This document shows, piece by piece, positions 46,195-56,767 of a stretch of 64,000 nucleotides of DNA. Each line of letters starts with the position of its first letter. Position 1 is the first letter of the stretch. A model generated the notes under the pieces. It searched no databases. It had not been told where the DNA came from and worked only from the letters and a program-made list of their open reading frames with translations. The position numbers and the translations under genes were made by a program. Origin of the DNA: Microbulbifer celer (GTDB lineage: Bacteria > Pseudomonadota > Gammaproteobacteria > Pseudomonadales > Cellvibrionaceae); NCBI RefSeq assembly GCF_020991125.1, contig NZ_CP087715.1, positions 2,631,501-2,695,500 on the forward strand, given 5' to 3'.

Positions 46195-46315
46195 TCCAAG
46201 TGTACATGATTGATTTTAAAGGAAAAATTTCACCCCTGATTTTCTACCGCGATTTGGAACGAACAAGCTGCCGCAAAGCAGCTAAGTAAAGGTAGGGAAA
46301 TGGGGGAATGGAGGA
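46195..46315 (-). promoter_or_regulatory. CRISPR leader
   Basis: 121 bp between the newest repeat and the cas2 stop codon. It is A/T-rich next to the array. On the minus strand AATCAATCATGTA lies within 25 bases of the first repeat and matches the IHF consensus WATCAANNNNTTR at all but one position. An IHF site at this place is needed for I-E spacer uptake in E. coli. The array promoter should also be here. Confidence 0.6.
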
Positions 46316-47535
<1,220 letters not shown>

Positions 47536-47550
47536 GATTTCTCACTCCCA

Positions 47551-48165
47551 TCAACAAGGCGCTACACTCAGCAGTCCACAACCGAAGGCCTTCGCCGGGC
47601 CGATACCGGCCATTAACGCGCGACTGAAGGTCTCAGTGTTGTTTACCTGCAAGACACCTTCAAAACAGGTGCGTCGCACACTGATCCGCGCACTGCCCTT
47701 ACGGCTGGAGAGTACATCGCTGGCAGCGACCAGTACCGTACTGAGATCAAATCCGTGTCGCTCGCCCTGCCGCTGCAGCCAGGCCAGTTGATCGGCTTCG
47801 CCAACCAGCCCATAGCGTTTACCGCAGCGGGTGACTGTCGGATTAGCCTGCAACCGGAAACGATAGGAATTTCCGCTTTCAACCAGTTGCTCCAGAGCTA
47901 TCAGCTTAGATTCAACCGGTTTCTGCAGATAATTGGGCTGATCCGCCAGAACCGACCAATTTGCCTCTGCCACAGACTGAACCAACACCACCGGCATTGC
48001 CCAGGCGTTACCGCCCACCTCCATCCGCCAGAGAAAGCGCGGCGGCGCACTGTGCTCGTCGAGCGCAAATGCCCGTACCAGTGTGCGGTGCATTTCATAG
48101 GCATCACCCAAATCGCGCCTGGCCTGGGCGCTGCTCGGGTCAAGCGTCAATTTGGTCAGGTGCAT
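47551..48165 (-). CDS. cas6e: crRNA endonuclease Cas6e
   Basis: 204 residues. Cuts the repeat RNA and stays bound to the 3' hairpin in Cascade. Starts MHLTKLTL; the probable catalytic His is H26 in YEMHRTLVRAF. FRLQANPTV, CFEGVLQVNN and the C-terminal GIGPAKAFGCGLLSVAP (Gly-rich loop) are family motifs. It overlaps cas5 by 26 bases. Confidence 0.96.
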   Translation of the reverse strand: MHLTKLTLDPSSAQARRDLGDAYEMHRTLVRAFALDEHSAPPRFLWRMEVGGNAWAMPVVLVQSVAEANWSVLADQPNYLQKPVESKLIALEQLVESGNSYRFRLQANPTVTRCGKRYGLVGEADQLAWLQRQGERHGFDLSTVLVAASDVLSSRKGSARISVRRTCFEGVLQVNNTETFSRALMAGIGPAKAFGCGLLSVAPC

Positions 48166-48802
48166 ACATCACCTCCGATTTCACGAAACGTGGACCGAAG
48201 CGCCGCTCGGCGAACGGAGCTACCGGTTGATCCAGGCGCACGGCACCCTCGGCCGGATCTTCCAGTAAGCAGCGCAACGGTTTGTCTTTGTCGGCCCTCT
48301 GGGCCTGCGTCAGGCGTGGATAGGACTTCAAAGCTTCCGCCAGTGGTAATGCCGATAGACCATCCGGCAACCACACCGGACAACCCGGCGTAAAGCTTTT
48401 GCGCCCCAATGCCAGCGGCCAGACCGGTGCGCGCAGCGCAGCTTGAACCTGCGCCAGCAGGCTTTCTTCGTCGCCTTCCAGCCCGACCAGAAAGGCGGCA
48501 TCAGACAGGTAAAAACGCGGGCTGACCACGGTGCGTCCCAAATTGGGCTTGCCGGTGGCGATTAGCACCCCTGTAGCCGTCTGAAAATCACGCATGGGTA
48601 CACCTTCGCGATCGACTCGCACCCCCATCCGCAACCGCGCCAGGTCTTCCACCGGCTCGCTGCGGTCTCGCCCCAGAGCGGCACAGATCAATCCCAGCAC
48701 TCCAGATTTAGACGGCTCCAATTGGGTATCGCGCTCATCGAAACGGCTGCTGGTCCCCCAGGACTGCAGCGGCCCCTGCAGGCGCATCAACAGGGTTGCC
48801 AT
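48140..48802 (-). CDS. cas5: Cascade subunit Cas5 (type I-E, CasD)
   Basis: 220 residues. Binds the 5' handle of the crRNA. Starts MATLLMRLQGPLQSWGTSSRF, a standard Cas5e beginning, directly after the cas7 stop. SKSGVLGLICAALGRDR is also conserved. The upstream open frame lies inside cas7 and is not used. Confidence 0.95.
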   Translation of the reverse strand: MATLLMRLQGPLQSWGTSSRFDERDTQLEPSKSGVLGLICAALGRDRSEPVEDLARLRMGVRVDREGVPMRDFQTATGVLIATGKPNLGRTVVSPRFYLSDAAFLVGLEGDEESLLAQVQAALRAPVWPLALGRKSFTPGCPVWLPDGLSALPLAEALKSYPRLTQAQRADKDKPLRCLLEDPAEGAVRLDQPVAPFAERRFGPRFVKSEVMYAPDQIDA

Positions 48803-48804
48803 AT

Positions 48805-49944
48805 TCAGGCCTCCAACTGGTCGGCTATCTGCATGCGCACCCACACCGTCAGATCTTCCAGGTTGGCTACGCGATTGCCACTGTTCTCCGGCCAGGTATC
48901 GCTCAAATCCAGATAAGCCCACTGATCCCGCGAATCGCCATAAACGGTTGCCAACTGTTTTTCGTGTGCTGCCAGCGCCGCTACCGATTGGCCCGTCAAT
49001 GACTGATCCAGTCGAGCAGAAACTGGTTTTTCAAACGCATTGGCCAGGTTTAGCGGGCTGCTGTGACGCAGGCAGACGCCGACAAAACTGGGTGGGTTGT
49101 GGGCGGCGAAGGTATTTTGCTTGCCAGTGGGAATAGCCCGCACCATGGCCTGGGTAAATGCCGCCAACGCGGAAAGGGTCAATTCGCCATCTCCCTGCAG
49201 ATTGCTCTGCAATTTACCGGTGTCGACCACAGCGTAACGGTAGAAAGTTGCTGAGTTAAATTCCACCTGTCCGATCATGCCCGCGCCGGTCTCATCGGGA
49301 CCGCCCTTGTCGTCCACAGCGGTAAAGTAATCAAATTCCCGCTCGACCCGGTGCGTGCTGATGGCGTGAGCTACCTGGCAGGCGGCATCCTGGTTGACCC
49401 CGGGCATATCTGCCAACATGCGGCCAAACAGGGCGACATCCACGGCCTTACCGCCATCCAACAGCGCTTTGGCTTTTTTCACCACTTCGGGCGGTGCGCT
49501 GGCCTTGGCCTCTTTCTTGCCTTTCTTTTCCGCACCTACAGGCGCCCCGACCAATTCATCCCAGTGCTGCTCAATCAAATTGGCAAAACCGGCAATTTCA
49601 GCCTCACCGAGGAACAGAAGATATTCGGTTTTGTCCTCCTTGAGTTTAAGGCCGGCGGCTGCCAGAGCGGCTTCAATATTGCCCTCCGCTTCGGTCTGCT
49701 CCCGCCCCTCCAGGCGCTCCAACAACAGTGACTTGAGTTTTTTGGTACGCACACCGCGATACTCCGGCGCAACTAGGTCGTGTTCCTGTGAGGCCAGGCG
49801 AATAGCGCGTTTAAAACACTGACTGCTGACGCGGGCGCGGCGATGGCCACCGAAAATCGCATCTTTGGGTGCGCCGGTGTCATCACGGTTGAGATTGGAT
49901 GGTGCAAAATTCTGGATCAGATGAAATTCAATAAAAAGGCTCAT
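48805..49944 (-). CDS. cas7: Cascade backbone subunit Cas7 (type I-E, CasC)
   Basis: 379 residues. Forms the six-copy backbone along the crRNA. Starts MSLFIEFHLIQNFAPSNLNRDDTGAPK at ATG 49944 with GAGAGGG upstream; the longer frame to 50058 lies inside cse2. GGHRRARVSSQCFKRAIR is a typical RNA-binding segment. An Ala/Lys-rich insertion is present near residues 145-165 (GAEKKGKKEAKASAPP). Confidence 0.96.
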   Translation of the reverse strand: MSLFIEFHLIQNFAPSNLNRDDTGAPKDAIFGGHRRARVSSQCFKRAIRLASQEHDLVAPEYRGVRTKKLKSLLLERLEGREQTEAEGNIEAALAAAGLKLKEDKTEYLLFLGEAEIAGFANLIEQHWDELVGAPVGAEKKGKKEAKASAPPEVVKKAKALLDGGKAVDVALFGRMLADMPGVNQDAACQVAHAISTHRVEREFDYFTAVDDKGGPDETGAGMIGQVEFNSATFYRYAVVDTGKLQSNLQGDGELTLSALAAFTQAMVRAIPTGKQNTFAAHNPPSFVGVCLRHSSPLNLANAFEKPVSARLDQSLTGQSVAALAAHEKQLATVYGDSRDQWAYLDLSDTWPENSGNRVANLEDLTVWVRMQIADQLEA

Positions 49945-49954
49945 GATGTCCCTC

Positions 49955-50509
49955 TCAGTTATTGTCAGGTGTTGGTTCTGTTTCAGGGGTGGGGGCTTCC
50001 AGGGCTCGGTAAAAGTCTCTGGCCCAGCGTTGGCGGATGCCGTCCCGCCAGTCGGCATCGGCCTTCGGGTTGAGCCACGTAGCCAGATCTTTTAGCAAGG
50101 CGGCATAGTCCAGCGATATATCATCGGCGGCTAGCAGGGTGATCACTTGGCGCAGATACACTGGCAGGTTTTCTGCATCGGCACCCAACAGGGCGATAAA
50201 ACGCTGCTCAATGCTGCCGCTTTCCCGTTTGCGCATCAGTTCACCGAGACTGCTAGCCAGGGTCTTGCTGGCCTGTTTCTTGCTGGCCTGTTTAGGGTGG
50301 CAGGCGTATAGACCCGCAACCACATAGAGGGCTAGTCGCCAGGAGTCATTCGCATGTCTTTCGGCGGCAAAGCGCTCCACATGGGGATAGGCTGGTGGAT
50401 AGGCCCCCGGGGGAAAGCCCAGGCTGCGGCGCAGCACAGCCACCGCCCCGCGGTCACGCTCCCGCAAACGTTCCAGGTGCGCGATAAAGTCCTGTTTGGT
50501 GTCACTCAT
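49955..50509 (-). CDS. cse2: Cascade small subunit Cse2 (CasB, Cas11e)
   Basis: 184 residues, mostly helical. Two copies hold the crRNA and target DNA in Cascade. Recognised by DRGAVAVLRRSLGFPPGAYP, FAAERHANDSWRLALYVVAGLYA and LGELMRKRESGSIEQRFIALLGAD. The start ATG overlaps the cas8e stop (ATGA at 50506-50509), so translation is coupled. Confidence 0.95.
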   Translation of the reverse strand: MSDTKQDFIAHLERLRERDRGAVAVLRRSLGFPPGAYPPAYPHVERFAAERHANDSWRLALYVVAGLYACHPKQASKKQASKTLASSLGELMRKRESGSIEQRFIALLGADAENLPVYLRQVITLLAADDISLDYAALLKDLATWLNPKADADWRDGIRQRWARDFYRALEAPTPETEPTPDNN

Positions 50510-52068
50510 GCTTGAGTCTCCTCCTCGGCGACGGCGTGGTTGGTTTGAACGGGCCTCAGTGGCTTCAACTTTTTCATCAGGTTCATATAACCCCTGGCCT
50601 CGGCGCGTAGCGCTTTCGGGGAATCACCGAGCGCATCGCAGACCGACTGCCACGCCGTATCGGCTGCCGCCAGCAGGGCTTGCTGCCAGATCGCATCGGC
50701 CTTATCCAGGTCGCTGGAATTACCGGTGCCCAACAGGTCCATTACCCGGCCCAGTGAGCGCTCGGCTGCGGAGAAATAAAGTGGCGTCGCCGAGCCGGTG
50801 TCGAACAGATTGCGCGCACGCGTTTTCGTATCTTTGTGTTCCGATTCGGGCATGCTTTCCGCAAGGGCCCTGGCGGCGATGCTTCTGATATCGTTGAAGA
50901 CTTCTTCTGCCTGACGCACATAGACACGCAGTTCTTCGGCACCTTCTGGAGAAAGCAACAGGGCGGTCGGCAAATTGAAACGCTCAGAGCGCCAACGCAG
51001 CAGCTTGGCTTGATCGCTCGCCAAACCCGCCACCAACAATGACTGCTCGTTAGTGGCGAGGTTGGCCAACAAGCTGGCAGCCCAGTGCAACACCGGGGCA
51101 GGCTGCGAGGCCTTGCCTTCAGCATCGGGCAACAGTGTCGGCAAATCACGCCAAAAGGCGCGCCCCTCCGTGAAACTCAATCGCACCAGGTTTTGCTTAC
51201 TCACGCGATAACTGGCCATCGGGTCGGGCGCCTGCACATCGTCGGCCAGGGCAATACCGGCGGCAAAACGCAACCATTGCACTTGTCCCTGTTCATCCGG
51301 CAGCAGTAGTACTGCGCGAGTCTGCCGTGTGTAGCGGTCATTGGGGCCGCTGGCCGGCCTCGGCGCGGCCTGTAACTGCGCAACGCTTGGCAACTCCTGC
51401 TCCCAACACGGCAAATCCTCGTGGCCAGAGGGAGTTGGCGCATGCAGCGCCATACAAAGAGTTTCCGCCAACGACGAACCAAGGGGCAAGACGGCGGCAG
51501 TATTGGCCAGGGCCCCAGCCTTATCCGAAGAGCGCAGGGTTTTGACCAGGCCACCGGGAGTAAATTGAAGGAACCCCAATAGGGCTCGCAACACATTAGC
51601 TGCTGATGTGGGTTGTGGTGTCAGATCGCAGGAATGATCGAACACGACGGGTGTATTACCGTTGGCACTGGCCAAAGATATCTGTGCCCAAGGCTTCTGC
51701 TTTTCGCGGGTTTCCTCCGCTTCGGCCAGCGCCGCTACTTGCATAAATGGCTGCCCTGGGTGAAACAACCAGAACCGATCACGCCAGTGCTCCAGGTAGT
51801 CGAGTATCGCCTCGCTCGGCAGGCCACTTTGGTACCAGCGCAACCGATCTGCGTCTGTCCAACTGCCCTCGCTGCGGCTAAGCGCCCTGTGCGTAATAGC
51901 CAGTAGCAACCGGTATTGTGCAATCAGGCTGGGCGGAGCCGTTTCCGCCAATGCGCTGATCTCGCCCGCGCGCTGGAAAACCTCTAACAGCCCCAAATCA
52001 CATACCTGTCCGTTCTGCAAACGCACCGGCAGCCAGGGTTCGTCTAGCAGGTTGAAGCTCTTATTCAT
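50506..52068 (-). CDS. casA: Cascade large subunit Cas8e (Cse1, CasA)
   Basis: 520 residues, usual length. Reads the PAM and recruits Cas3. Starts NLLDEPWLPVRLQNGQ, with LFHPGQPFMQVAAL and FDHSCDLTPQPTSAANVLRALLGFLQFTPGGLVK as conserved segments. Its ATG overlaps the cas3 stop (52065-52068) and its stop overlaps the cse2 start, so the three genes are translated in series. Confidence 0.96.
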   Translation of the reverse strand: MNKSFNLLDEPWLPVRLQNGQVCDLGLLEVFQRAGEISALAETAPPSLIAQYRLLLAITHRALSRSEGSWTDADRLRWYQSGLPSEAILDYLEHWRDRFWLFHPGQPFMQVAALAEAEETREKQKPWAQISLASANGNTPVVFDHSCDLTPQPTSAANVLRALLGFLQFTPGGLVKTLRSSDKAGALANTAAVLPLGSSLAETLCMALHAPTPSGHEDLPCWEQELPSVAQLQAAPRPASGPNDRYTRQTRAVLLLPDEQGQVQWLRFAAGIALADDVQAPDPMASYRVSKQNLVRLSFTEGRAFWRDLPTLLPDAEGKASQPAPVLHWAASLLANLATNEQSLLVAGLASDQAKLLRWRSERFNLPTALLLSPEGAEELRVYVRQAEEVFNDIRSIAARALAESMPESEHKDTKTRARNLFDTGSATPLYFSAAERSLGRVMDLLGTGNSSDLDKADAIWQQALLAAADTAWQSVCDALGDSPKALRAEARGYMNLMKKLKPLRPVQTNHAVAEEETQA

Positions 52069-54764
52069 ACCTCGTCCTCGGATGAAAGGTCTTTATTCTC
52101 ATAAACCAGCCCCAGCTCAGCATCCACTCGCAGCCATAGTCGGTCAAGCCGGAAACAACCGTGCTCTAGTGGCAGAGGCACCAAGTGGCGCAATAGTGGA
52201 TGCTCGGAAAAGGCTGGTGGAACGGTTGCAGCCTGAAAATGCTTGACCAGCGCTTTGCGAGATACCCTGATCTGTCGGGCATAAAGCGCCTTGGCCAAGG
52301 CATCAGATGGGTACTTGTCGGGATCGAAAGTACTACCGCCCGGGGTCAATCTCCAGCCATCGGTACTTTCATGAATGGGAACCAGTGTGATCGAGTCATC
52401 ACCTAAACGGGTGCTGTTGGGCAGGCCCAACCCCTCCTCTCCCTGTTCATAACCGCGGAGTTTCTGTGAATAGGCCAACTGAGGTTCGGCACCCGGATCT
52501 ATGGCCACATCGGTCGCCATCATCTGCTCGGCCTGGCATTTCCCCATATAATCGCCGTAGGCCTCTATCTCGATAAAATCTCTATCTATTTCGCTCAGAC
52601 CCGCCGGCAATTCTGTATCGCCGTATACCGTTTGCACCAGGCGATCAATATCTTGTGGCAAATGCAAAATGGACTCGCGCGAAAGCAGCGCCCAGGTGCG
52701 ACCCAGAATATAGGGGTCGTAAACGTATCCCCAAGCGGTCGTTTTGAGGTCGGGCAGACTTTCCTCGGAAAGCCCGGCCACAAACAGGCGAGCCTGCTGA
52801 TGAGCATCGGGTCGCGGACGCTGATGGCGATGAAGCCGGCCCGCGCGCTGCAGAATCAGGTCCACAGGTGCCAGATCGGTGAGCATAAAGTCGAAGTCGA
52901 TATCGAGGCTCTGCTCTGCCACTTGGGTGGCAATCAGCAAGGCCCGCTGTGGCCGCTCGCCGTCGGCACCAAAGCTGGCCAGCACCTCTCGCTCCAGCTC
53001 TCCGCGCTGGTCAGCCGGAAAGCGCGCATGAAACAGCAGCAGCTTGGCGCCACTTCCCAGTTGCTCCTTCAGCTTGAGGTAAAGCTCCTGGGCCCGATCA
53101 ACTGTATTGACAATCAGGGCGCCGCAACCGCCGAGTCGCAGGCACTCAAGCGCACAAGCCGACAGGCTATCCAGATCCTCCCCTACCGCTTGCAAGTTGA
53201 TCGGCGGCAGCGGCCTGGCCTCGCAAGTTGCCCCCCGCAAGCCGCGGTTATCGGCCAGCAGCAGACGCGGGTAAGGCAGTTGGGGAATTTCACAGACATC
53301 CACGTCCCAGGCGCGCAGTAAATCTGCGCGGCGCTTTGCTGGCAGGGTCGCACTCATCAGTACCACCGAGCTGCCCATGGCCTTGAGCCAACGCAGTAAA
53401 ATGGTGATCAATCCAGATGTGTAGGTGTCATAGGCATGCACTTCGTCGAGCACCACTACCCGGTTGCCGAGCCCCCACAGGCGAACAAAGTGGTGCTTGA
53501 CGTTGAGCCCCGCGAACAGCGCTTGATCCACAGTACCAACGCCATAGCGCGAGAGTAGTGGGCGCCGGCGCTGGGAGAACCAGGAAGAAGAAGTGACACT
53601 CTCTCCGGGCGCGCCGTGAATACCGCGCAGGTGCAATACCTGCTCGTTTAGCGCAGCACCACCATGCACCAACTGCATGTCCAAAGCGGTTTCACCAGCA
53701 AAGGCACGCAGAAAATTGATGGCCCGCTGAAACAATGCATTGCCCGTGGCCTGAGTCGGCAGAGCCAGATACAAACCCCGATGCTGGTTGGCGGCCTGCA
53801 AGCGCAAGTGTGCAAGAAAAGCCAACTCCGTTTTGCCCTCCCCCATCGGAGCCTCAACTAACAACAAAGCGGGGCCCTGCACGCCCTCGAGCAGACTATC
53901 CCCCTCACGCTGCAGCGGACGAGCACCAAACTCGGGTTTCTGGAGAATGCGCCCAATCAATTGGTCCGCATCAGCCAAATCGCTCAGCAAGGGCTTATTC
54001 ACAATCCAGCCAATGGCTGACAGAGCCTCATCAGCGCGCCAGAGGGCATCGGCATAGTAATCAGTAAACAAGTCGCAGCGCTCGCCCGGAGGAAACCAAT
54101 CTGGGTTAGAGCCTATCCAGTCAGCTACGCTGGTGAGCCCCGCCAACCACTGCACGGCGGGCTGTGACAGAGCCTCGACTTCTGGCACTCCCTGCGGTGC
54201 CAGAACAGCCAGAAAAACATCGAAAATCGTATTCCGCGCCGCGCCCCACGCTTCCGGTTCGCGGAGCGGTTTTGCACGATTAATTTCGATTTGCGAAAAA
54301 TTGTAGCCATGGTGGGCGCTGATGGCTTGCAATACGTGAAGCACCCAGTACCGCTGTTCGACACCTTGCCGGTTCAGATGCTCACCAAGCAACGCCGCAC
54401 TCGCACAAGCGTGATCCGTAACTCCGAGTGAACGCTGCGGAAACGCCAGCCCCCGAGCTTCGTCAGCCTGTCGGCCCTCCTGCCATTTATCCTGAAAGCC
54501 TGGAATAGCCTTGCCAAAATCGTGAAGCCCTGCAAGAAAAGCGATCCAGCGCACCAGGCTGGGCAAGTATATGCCCAAGGCTTGTGCCGCCCACCGACGG
54601 GTGCTCTCAGGTTCGCGCATTAAAATAGTTTCGGCTACTGCCGCTACATCCAACAGGTGTGCCAATAGTCCATGGCCGTATTCCTCGCCACTCTTGGCCC
54701 AGACTCTGCGCGCGGGATCAGGCAACTCTGAGAACCTCTTAAGGTAATTATCCGAATTGCTCAC
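52065..54764 (-). CDS. cas3: CRISPR nuclease-helicase Cas3 (type I-E)
   Basis: 899 residues. The N-terminal HD nuclease has H36 (LLAHLLDVAAVA) and H81-D82 (GLHDFGKAIPGFQDKW). The SF2 helicase has VEAPMGEGKTELAFL (Walker A), VLDEVHAYD (DEVH), MSATLP and QRAGRLHRH (motif VI). It degrades DNA marked by Cascade. The start is GTG 54764, which overlaps the TGA of a nine-codon upstream ORF; the gene has no good ribosome binding site of its own. First cas gene of the operon. Confidence 0.96.
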   Translation of the reverse strand: MSNSDNYLKRFSELPDPARRVWAKSGEEYGHGLLAHLLDVAAVAETILMREPESTRRWAAQALGIYLPSLVRWIAFLAGLHDFGKAIPGFQDKWQEGRQADEARGLAFPQRSLGVTDHACASAALLGEHLNRQGVEQRYWVLHVLQAISAHHGYNFSQIEINRAKPLREPEAWGAARNTIFDVFLAVLAPQGVPEVEALSQPAVQWLAGLTSVADWIGSNPDWFPPGERCDLFTDYYADALWRADEALSAIGWIVNKPLLSDLADADQLIGRILQKPEFGARPLQREGDSLLEGVQGPALLLVEAPMGEGKTELAFLAHLRLQAANQHRGLYLALPTQATGNALFQRAINFLRAFAGETALDMQLVHGGAALNEQVLHLRGIHGAPGESVTSSSWFSQRRRPLLSRYGVGTVDQALFAGLNVKHHFVRLWGLGNRVVVLDEVHAYDTYTSGLITILLRWLKAMGSSVVLMSATLPAKRRADLLRAWDVDVCEIPQLPYPRLLLADNRGLRGATCEARPLPPINLQAVGEDLDSLSACALECLRLGGCGALIVNTVDRAQELYLKLKEQLGSGAKLLLFHARFPADQRGELEREVLASFGADGERPQRALLIATQVAEQSLDIDFDFMLTDLAPVDLILQRAGRLHRHQRPRPDAHQQARLFVAGLSEESLPDLKTTAWGYVYDPYILGRTWALLSRESILHLPQDIDRLVQTVYGDTELPAGLSEIDRDFIEIEAYGDYMGKCQAEQMMATDVAIDPGAEPQLAYSQKLRGYEQGEEGLGLPNSTRLGDDSITLVPIHESTDGWRLTPGGSTFDPDKYPSDALAKALYARQIRVSRKALVKHFQAATVPPAFSEHPLLRHLVPLPLEHGCFRLDRLWLRVDAELGLVYENKDLSSEDEV

Positions 54765-54790
54765 AACCTAGAATTCCCTGCGATAACCAT
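54761..54790 (-). CDS. Nine-codon leader ORF coupled to cas3
   Basis: ATG at 54790 with GGAGG eight bases upstream (54799-54803), encoding MVIAGNSRL and then TGA (54761-54763), which overlaps the cas3 GTG (54762-54764). The frame differs from cas3. The strong ribosome binding site belongs to this mini-ORF, so ribosomes ending here could restart on cas3. A misplaced base that would join the two frames cannot be excluded. Confidence 0.55.
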   Translation of the reverse strand: MVIAGNSRL

Positions 54791-54909
54791 CTTGCTATCC
54801 TCCAATAGATGCGCTTTTTATCCAGTCTATAGAAATGCCAGGCGCGGCCAATACTGCTCAAATCCACAGGTAAACATGCTTGACGTCTGCAGCGCTAATA
54901 ACGTCGAGA

Positions 54910-55749
54910 TCACCCAAATAACCATTCCTGCACGTCATCAAAATTGACAAGCACCAGCTGCTGCGCCTCAGGCCGACCGTCCAGCATCTTGGTATTCACC
55001 CGCATTTCCTGCAGCAGGTAATTCGCCAACGGGGCTCGTGTTGTCAGATGGAGCTGCCCGTTGGTCATTCCGTAGTCGTTCTCCAGCACGGCCTTTTTTT
55101 CGGCATTGAGGCGGGAGTCCGGCTCAAAGATCAGGGTGATCTCGGTATTCCATTTCTCGTCTCCGTCTGCGGTATGTTGAGACTTACCCAGCATTTCAGG
55201 CTGGCCGTGGAACCGGCTCAGTACAAAGTCCCGGTAATCCCCGTTCTTTTCGCACCAGGCGCGGAGGTGCCAGCGCGGACCGGTATTGACGAAGGTGTGC
55301 GGGACGATGATGCGCCCTTCCCGGTTGGGGTTGCCGATGGAGCCGTAATCCACCTCTACTCGGCGGGATTCGCGCAGGGCTCGCACCAGAGGGCGGATGA
55401 CTTCGGGGGTGATGTTTCTGGGAGGATGGGGAAGGATAAAGTGTGGCAGGTATACCGGAGACTGGGATGGCAGCGGGCTGGCCTGTAGCCCGCTCATCCA
55501 ACTCAGGTACTCTGCTACATCGTCACTGATGTGGTGGCGCTGGAAGTCAGGAGCGGGCAGGTGCGCTCCGTCACTGCGCTGATATTCAAGCAGGTTCTGC
55601 GGGTAGGCTTTGCGGTAGTGGCCAATTTCTGAACTGGCGAGCTGCCGGCTGATTCCAAAGAATTCGCGCAGATGCCGTGTGGTGAGTCGGCCTTCCCAGT
55701 AGGCGATCAACTCGATCAGCCAGAATCGACGATTTTGTGCTTCTTCCAT
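54910..55749 (-). CDS. WYL-domain transcriptional regulator (BrxR/CapW-like)
   Basis: 279 residues from ATG 55749. N-terminal winged helix-turn-helix (FWLIELIAYWEGRLTTRHLREFFGISRQLASSEI), a WYL domain from about 135 (RRVEVDYGSIGNPNREGRIIVPHTFVNTGPRWHLRAWCEKNGDYRDFVLSRF) and a C-terminal dimer-type extension. This is the layout of BrxR/CapW repressors that control phage-defence genes. It lies 145 bp upstream of cas3 on the same strand, so it may control the cas operon or itself. AAAGGAG is present but 20 bases from the ATG. Confidence 0.85.
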   Translation of the reverse strand: MEEAQNRRFWLIELIAYWEGRLTTRHLREFFGISRQLASSEIGHYRKAYPQNLLEYQRSDGAHLPAPDFQRHHISDDVAEYLSWMSGLQASPLPSQSPVYLPHFILPHPPRNITPEVIRPLVRALRESRRVEVDYGSIGNPNREGRIIVPHTFVNTGPRWHLRAWCEKNGDYRDFVLSRFHGQPEMLGKSQHTADGDEKWNTEITLIFEPDSRLNAEKKAVLENDYGMTNGQLHLTTRAPLANYLLQEMRVNTKMLDGRPEAQQLVLVNFDDVQEWLFG

Positions 55750-56178
55750 GGCGCCACCGGTTCGGGCTTCTCCTTTGGGGGGCGCCCTTATTTTTTTGTG
55801 AACTGGTTGGCACTTTTTACGACATCGCTCGTGGCGGGTCAACCGCTCTCAGTAATACCTACATTTCTGCACATCAATACTACGAGACCTGCCTGAGCCG
55901 ATCGTTGCCCGGATTTGTCATCTACCCGCCCCTACGGCACTTCACTTAATATGGGGAATCTGCCAAGTTGAACGGGCATAGGCACTCGCCCATAATACCG
56001 CCCCCAATTGTTACGGGTTTCCCCACTTTTCGGGTCGGCTATCGGCCGGTCCGGCCCCGGTTGTCAGGAAAGTCATCTGTCAGAGGGGCAGATAGTGGGG
56101 CAGAACCGCCATCGCCGCCTCCCGGATCGGCCAGAATGTATACGGCCGCCCCTGAAAACGAGGCAGAACGGATTATCT
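55750..56178. other. Divergent region between the WYL gene and rnfA
   Basis: About 430 bp without a gene. It must hold promoters for the WYL-cas side (left) and for rnfABCDGE (right). I see no clear operator, riboswitch or repeat. Confidence 0.4.
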
Positions 56179-56754
56179 ATGAGCGAATTTACCGTCATCC
56201 TGCTGTCCACCATCCTGGTGAACAACTATGTGCTGGTGCAGTTTCTTGGCCTGTGCCCGTTTATGGGGGTTTCCAACAAGCTGGAAACCGCCGTGGGCAT
56301 GGCGGGCGCGACCACTTTTGTGCTGACCCTGGCGGCAATCTGTTCCTATCTGGTGAACAACTACCTGCTGGAACCTTTCGGCATGGAGTACCTGCGCACC
56401 ATCTCCTTCATCCTGGTGATTGCTGTCGTGGTGCAGTTCGCGCGTATGTTCATCGAGAAGACCAGCCCGCTGCTGCACCGGGTGTTGGGAGTCTTCCTTC
56501 CTCTTATTACCACCAACTGCGCGGTGCTGGGTGTGGCGTTGCAGAACACCATGAAGGCGAACAACTTCGTGCAGTCCACACTCTACGGCTTTGGCGCGGC
56601 GGTGGGTTTCTCCCTGGTGCTGATCCTGTTCGCGGCGATGCGCGAGCGCCTCACGGTAGCGGATGTGCCCAAGCCCTTTAAAGGCGCCGCCATCGGCATG
56701 ATGACCGCGGGACTGATGTCGCTGGCCTTTATGGGCTTCGGCGGGTTGGTATAA
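56179..56754 (+). CDS. rnfA: Rnf complex subunit RnfA
   Basis: 191 residues, six membrane helices ([38 protein letters not shown] and others). RnfA and RnfE form the ion-conducting core of the Rnf ferredoxin:NAD oxidoreductase in the inner membrane. ATG 56179 fits the family start; the upstream open frame does not. First gene of rnfABCDGE. Confidence 0.96.
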   Translation: MSEFTVILLSTILVNNYVLVQFLGLCPFMGVSNKLETAVGMAGATTFVLTLAAICSYLVNNYLLEPFGMEYLRTISFILVIAVVVQFARMFIEKTSPLLHRVLGVFLPLITTNCAVLGVALQNTMKANNFVQSTLYGFGAAVGFSLVLILFAAMRERLTVADVPKPFKGAAIGMMTAGLMSLAFMGFGGLV

Positions 56755-56767
56755 GGAGTACACGGCG

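Noticed and set aside
44170-46289. Plus-strand open frames with repeated [18 protein letters not shown] and GSSPRMWGT
   Set aside because: These are the three frames of the CRISPR repeat with spacers between; not protein genes.
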